Shown: positions 58,801 through 64,000 of the stretch, piece by piece
How the letters are laid out: every line of letters begins with the position of its first letter
How positions within the stretch are numbered: the first letter of the stretch is position 1
From: Tanypteryx hageni
Taxonomy: Eukaryota > Arthropoda > Insecta > Odonata > Petaluridae
Assembly (NCBI GenBank): GCA_028673005.1
Contig: CM054112.1
Coordinates: forward strand, 188,064,564 to 188,128,563
Direction of reading: 5' to 3'
DNA length: 64,000 bases
Notes under the pieces: generated by a model
What the model was told of the DNA's origin: nothing
The model's database searches: none
The model's input: the letters and a program-made list of their open reading frames with translations, nothing else
Position numbers and translations under genes: made by a program

Positions 58801-61800
58801 TTTGTATGATCAGATAAATATAATCTCATACCACAATTGCATGTTCCAGGAACATGATTTGCCTTTAATATTTTAATTAAATTGATAATATAGCAGATGT
58901 TTGCGAATGCATATTGACGGATCGTTCATATTTTAATTTCAGAGGAGAAGTGCATTGAATTGCTAAGGGTGCTTGGTGATTATAAAAATCCGGATATTAC
59001 ATCGATTGCCAGTGACGTTATTGAGGTTAGTGTGAGCAATTAAAAAAATCTTTTGACTTTCCTGATTTGGGACTTGACCTTCCACAAGGAAGAATCTCAA
59101 TATCCACCCAGTCATCTCTTTTTCTTTCCTAACTATTACATGTGGTATTTCTCTTTCCTCCTTAGTTGTTAGCTATGCATGGTATTGGTTTGAAAAAGCA
59201 TTCTCTCTTTCACCATCACCACTGAGAGCTCTCAAGTCCCATCTTAGGAAAATCAAGACATGATATATTTAAACCTTCTTCAGAAAATATAACAAATAGT
59301 AAGATAACTTTTCCCCCAATTCCTTTATTTATGTACTAGCCATCTGCACTTCATCTGTTATTGCAGTGAAAACCCAGACCATGCATGGTAAATAATGTTG
59401 CAAGATTCTTATCAAGTTATCCTTGGACTTTGATAAGTTTTGCAAAGTTTATGGCATAAGTTTTATTGAAAAACATCTTCAAAAATTTGTTTAGGATCTT
59501 TGTACAGTAATTTAATTAAAAAATGAAATTCTGAGTTCATCTTGTGGTTTGGTTCCAAATGTTGATATTCCTGTTAGCCACGAAACAGTTGGTATAACCA
59601 AATGTGAATTTAAGCTACAAAGGCAGCCATCATCACTGTTGATTTACTTTTATCAAATCTGCAATTATTGGATCACCAATAAAGTTGTATGCATTGAAGC
59701 TGAAATGCATATCTAGCTTTACAAATCTTTTTGTGGCTATTGGAGTTATCATCATCAATAATTTTGTGGTTTTAACCTGAATAGTCTTTTCTATTTAAGT
59801 TTTTATTATATATGATTTTTATTATCCATTATTATTGCCTAAATTTTATTTATTCCTGTGTATCTGCTTAAGATGTTACCGATAACGTCTATGACCGATG
59901 ATAACTTCTATGACTCCCTTAAAATAATCTTCACCTTATACTGGTGATTTGTTATATATGTATGTGAAATATAACCAAAATTGATAGAAATGTATTTATT
60001 AAATTTTAACAATATCTCTGAGGCAATGACAGTAAAAAGTTACATCTTATGCAGTTGTTCATGTTATCCATATAATTTTTCTTTATCATGCTGATTCTGT
60101 TATGTGATTTTCAAGCCAAGCAAAATTACTGTCTTTATTTTTCTTTTGGGTGTAGTTTAGATGTGCACTTTAAAAGTTTTTCAAAATGCTTATTTTTGGG
60201 ATACCAATCTGTTCCATTAGGTGTACATGGTGTACCACAATTTTAGAGAATGATTAAGAAATTCTTGATGTCCTCGAACAAAGTAATAGAGACATTTATT
60301 TTATTATCTTAACTCAAGTTAATGGCTTACTTTTAATGATGTTATGGGATACAGGATCAGCAAAACAATCTAGTTGAACTTTCAATCATAGCAGGATTTA
60401 TATTCTTTTGATACAATCCAAGCTTTAAAATTTAATCCCTGCTTATGGTAAAAAAAATTTTGCAGTTATTTGAAATTCTATTATTTGCAGTTTTAGAAAA
60501 ATACCATCTGACTGAAGTAGTAAAATTCCTCTTCATTTTATCATAAGCTAAGCAATTCTAATATACCTAATATTCAGATCAAGTAATGATCCAAAATTTT
60601 ATATGGCATTGCTGAAGTAGTTGATGCAGTGCCTACCGAAAGTGAAGTTTTTGCTCAAGAATTGAATTTTATCTCCTTGCAACTTCTCAGTTTCACCAAT
60701 TTCGTCACCATCTGTACTCACTCAGCTGTCCCATTATGTTAGCATATCATTTGATATCTTATATCCAATCTTACTGATTGGGTTGTATTATTTGATGTAT
60801 AATGTGCAAAGTTATTATAACAAATAAGGATAAATAAAATTTGTTTTCTGCATGAATCTTTGAATCTCAAATATGATTACAATTATAAATATTTTATGAG
60901 CTTATAGTGAGGAATTTTGAACAATTTTTTGTCGCTTCCTATTGGGAGTTGTGACTTTTGTTAAGACTTCAATTCTGCCCCGATTATTTATCTTTGTCTT
61001 TAAAAATTTTACTGATGTTATTTCCTGAATTGTTATAAATGAAAACTTGCTTAAACTCCTAATGAATTCATTTCAGATCTTGGCATCAGATAGTCAATGT
61101 GAGACTTTATCAAAAATTGATGTTGAAAGAATAATTCAGAAAAGGAAAGGTGGCTATCTGGGAGCAGCCTCAAAATCCGCAAAATCGAAAATGGCAGGTG
61201 AGACGAATACATATACTTTTGAAAAATTGCGTCAAAATAAATACCTCCATTTAAATTATAATAATATACTTATAATGTATGCTCTGCACTAAATCCAACT
61301 GATTGACTTAAGTCAGAAAAGTGATTAGAACAAAGTCCGCCATTTCTTCTTGTGATTCCATCCCTTATTATACTTGTTCTTACATAAACTTTTAGGGATT
61401 TTGAAAAAGTGCATCTTATATGCCTGAAAATGCAGTGAATAACACTAATCCATGAATATAATTGTAAACAAAACAAAAGGGATCATATTTTCAATTAAAG
61501 GTAATACTCCGTAAGTTATTCAGTGGAAGCTAGCTTCAGGACAAAGCTTTGTTCTGTTTATTTCCTTTATTCAGTGCAATAGTATGTAAATGTATCTCAA
61601 ATTTTCAATCATTATGTCAAGCTGTATGTATCCCTGTGCTAATCCATTTTTTCTGTCATTTTTAATCTTTTTGTAAAAGAGATGATAGCAGACACTGTTA
61701 TACATTACAGCATATTGTGAGTTTTACAGATAGGCATACTTTTCATAACTTGCTTATTCCATTTTCTCTTATTTTATGTTTCAGATTCTTTTTTGTGATT

Positions 61801-62053
61801 TTACGTGTTGGCATATGGTTGCTCTGTCCTAATAACCTTTTATTTTATGGTAATATTGTGGGTCTTTCTTTCATTTTCATATGCTAGGTCATCGTCCTGG
61901 AAATCATCAGATGGACTCAACTGGGATGAGGCACCATTCTCCATCACAGCCAGTTGTGCATAGACTTAGAGAACGATCCACTGAAAGTCAAGAACATCAT
62001 GATAAAGTAAAAGCCCTTATAGAATCTGGAACACCTGTTCTAATCATATTAAG
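55805..62053 (+). CDS. CUE-like protein, probable N4BP2 family; 5' part only
   Basis: Coding exons are 55805-55937, 58943-59025, 61077-61197 and 61888-62053, joined in frame by GT-AG introns of 3.0, 2.05 and 0.69 kb. The exon with the ATG begins at an acceptor (55789), so a 5' UTR exon lies upstream. At least 167 residues are visible. Residues 12-56 (FILAKLVSLFGD, VINLVAQENEWNEEKCIELL) have the spacing of a CUE/UBA-like three-helix ubiquitin-binding domain. A second helical part (DVIEILASDSQCETLSK, IDVERIIQKRKGGYLG) and a basic, His/Ser-rich linker follow. The last exon ends KALIESGTPVLIILR with phase 2. In N4BP2 proteins a very similar hydrophobic strand leads directly into a GxPGSGKS P-loop, which would start the next exon beyond the visible part. 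That family (CUE, P-loop kinase, Smr nuclease) is my inference; other CUE proteins remain possible. Confidence 0.6.
56912..57028. mobile_element. Pogo/Tigger-like terminus in intron 1 of the N4BP2-like gene
   Basis: Read on the minus strand it opens CAGTAATACCCCACTATACG and continues with repeated TATAAG and CGCATATATG blocks. These repeat in the opposite sense toward 56912. Probably a short remnant. Confidence 0.45.
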
Positions 62054-63076
62054 GTATAACCATGCTTCTCATTGCTTATAAATATTCATCAGTCTTATCA
62101 CAACATATGACAAAAAAAACAGCTTTTCTGATTAACCCTTATTGTACAGCATTTTAATTCCTGCCTGTCCATCTTACAACCAATTTAGTTGGGTTATTTA
62201 AATATCATACGTTTACGTTCATATAAATTACCATATCTCAGGACATAACATCATTTCACAGAGTCCGGGCGATATCATGGGTCTTTGAATTCATATAAGC
62301 AGACTCAATGACCAGCATACATTTAAATGTATGCACGGCCATTAGTGCCTATATTTAGTGTACATTTAAATGCATGCACTGACAATAAGGGTTAATATTT
62401 GGTAAAATTCCATGGCAGTTTTGGGTACATATTTTAAAAATACACTAAGTGATTCATTTGAATATCATTCATATTTGTATAAATAATCATAATCGCTAAT
62501 GCATTAACATGTGCAAAACATTAGCACAATACAAGCAGTCACAAAAGCAGCACATATAATTAAACTCATGAATGTGTTTTTCATTTCACTTAAATTATCA
62601 GATTAATTTTATGAAAAAACATTTGGTTGACAGCGTTATTATAATTTTTCATTTATCAACTTGAATTATTTTTATTGCATGTTAAGTACTCCTTCATTTA
62701 TCATATGAAGCATTCCTATTTGCAGTAATCGTTAATATTAATTTAAATCTATTAATGGTGGTCCAAGTTAAATGCTCTGAATTTTGCTAAGTTGTTGCAA
62801 CTTCGTATAAATATGCCTTACTTGAGAAGTATAGATGTTAAAACATTCTAATGGGAAGCATTTTTAAGATAAAATAACAATTCTGTAATGCCATTTTATT
62901 TAATAAACGTTTTTCTGCCAAGGAATATGTATACAAGCCATTAACAAAATATACAAGTGAGGGAAAAATTGCAGATATTATACAAGGCACTTTTTTTTCA
63001 ATTTCTCCAGTAATTGAAAACAATTGAAAATTTTTTGAAAACCTTTATGAAAATAGGCCATTCATTATACTAAAAT
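62054..63076. other. Intron of the N4BP2-like gene; nothing recognised
   Basis: AT-rich sequence following the 62054 splice donor. It has no acceptor followed by a frame that continues the protein, so the next exon is probably beyond the window. Confidence 0.5.
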
Positions 63077-63983
63077 TACCATATTAGTCCGAATATAGTC
63101 CCTCCCCAAACATAGCCCCCCCCCCCCCCTATTTCTGAAGCCTCAGTTTTGGAAAAAGTTGGAACCCTATTACAGACCACTTTTTAGGCTACTTTCCAGA
63201 ATGGAAATAGGCTTATAGTTTTGTCGTTTTGTCTGTCTGTCCTATTAACTTTTGAACCAATACACCGATTTTCATGAAACTTGATGGAAATATCTTGCTA
63301 CAAAGTCACAAATATGCAAATATTTATATGTAGTGGTACAACCTATTGTTATTTTAGAGAAAATGTCACTGCAACGAAAGAAATTATCTTTGTTACCCGT
63401 CAATCTGTAGGGCCGTAGCAATTCTGTCAGCTGATCAGACTAGTTTGCGCAGCTGTTGATTGTATATAATGCAATCGCATTATAAAAGAATTACGAAAAC
63501 AAACCGAGGTATTGAAGGTGTTTCAACTATCTACAGAATGTACTCCTTGATGTGATATTCCAAGCCATAAATATCGGAAGTTACAAAAATACAGGTAAAA
63601 TAAATTATGAAAAGAATATCTTAACTGGAAATCGGGTGATAATTACATTTTTATACAGGCACGATTCTAGTATCCATTGTCAATGGCATCTGAAAGATAC
63701 GAATAGAATTTAAATAACATAAATGCAAACTTTTGGATTTTAGTCCAGTAACACTTGATACATATTTAAATTACACTTACAACTATAACATGCAAACCGT
63801 AATGTCACCGTTTCATTGTAAATTGATAGCTCTAACTAAATTGCTTGTACATATTAAAACTTGTTCTTTAGAATATTAAAAGTGAGGTCTGTAATGGGGC
63901 TCAAACTTTTTTCCAAAACTGAGGCTTCAGAAATAGGGGAGGGGCTAAATTCAGGGAGGCACTATATTCAGACTAATATGGTA
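63077..63983. mobile_element. DNA element with ~105-bp terminal inverted repeats
   Basis: The left end TACCATATTAGTCCGAATAT and the right end ATTCAGACTAATATGGTA are inverted copies. The similarity continues through CTATTTCTGAAGCCTCAG and TTTTGGAAAAAG to the AATGGGG/CCCTATT block for about 105 bp. The element could be flanked by TA. A C-run of about 14 bases is at 63116. The hairpin-ended repeat is nested inside at 63187. Confidence 0.8.
63187..63295. repeat. Hairpin-ended dispersed repeat, copy 3
   Basis: AGGCTACTTTCCAGAATGGAAATAGGCTTATAG is a bulged hairpin followed by TGTCTGTCTGTCC and ACCGATTTTCATGAAACTTG, the same order as at 1678 and 2138. It is nested in the element 63077-63983. Confidence 0.65.
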
Positions 63984-64000
63984 ATCTAATATTGTATTCA

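Noticed and set aside
1..64000. CRISPR array, bacterial operons, rRNA genes
   Set aside because: Introns, repeats and gene content are those of an animal nuclear genome. No regularly spaced identical repeats or rRNA sequence were seen.

Overview
The window is a piece of an animal nuclear genome, most likely from an insect or another arthropod. It is AT-rich, has GT-AG introns of 0.1 to 5.8 kb, carries no operons, and is full of transposon fragments. I cannot name the species. Three protein-coding genes can be supported, all in the right-hand 60% of the window, and each was assembled exon by exon from splice sites, reading frame and family resemblance.

FRG1 (+, 26966-29585) has six coding exons, encodes 266 aa, and is complete. 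A DCN1-like gene of the DCUN1D4/5 type (-, 33377-49420) has six coding exons and encodes 311 aa. It carries a histidine-rich insert near the N-terminus and about 35 residues after the usual C-terminal end of the family. A third gene (+, from 55805, running off the right edge) shows four coding exons and at least 167 aa, beginning with a CUE/UBA-like helical segment. I tentatively assign it to the NEDD4-binding protein 2 (N4BP2) family, because the last visible exon stops just where the P-loop of that family would begin. FRG1 and the DCN1-like gene are tail to tail. The DCN1-like gene and the N4BP2-like gene are head to head. There is no sign that the three act in one pathway: FRG1 is a nuclear RNA-associated protein, DCN1-like proteins promote cullin neddylation, and N4BP2-type proteins are CUE/P-loop/Smr proteins.

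The left 26.9 kb holds no gene I can defend. It holds a truncated LINE (2.56-3.79 kb, -), hAT-type non-autonomous elements, tRNA-derived repeats, a 6-unit array of alternating ~145-bp repeats (21.6-22.45 kb), a long inverted repeat with ~365-bp arms (23.46-25.03 kb), and GC-rich strand-asymmetric blocks at 13.7-14.6 kb. The right part, mainly introns, has more elements. Three non-autonomous hAT elements can be delimited to the base by matching 8-bp target-site duplications (540-1396, 35000-35883, 46897-47202). A fourth, with a 6/8 duplication, sits 12 bp past an FRG1 exon. A perfect palindrome built from two head-to-head tRNA-like heads lies between 13-bp direct repeats (44671-44909).

No clearly new biological system was found. 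The most unusual objects are the palindromic tRNA-derived insertion, the alternating repeat family with terminal hairpins, the hAT elements with direct (not inverted) subterminal repeats, and the odd extensions on the DCN1-like protein.
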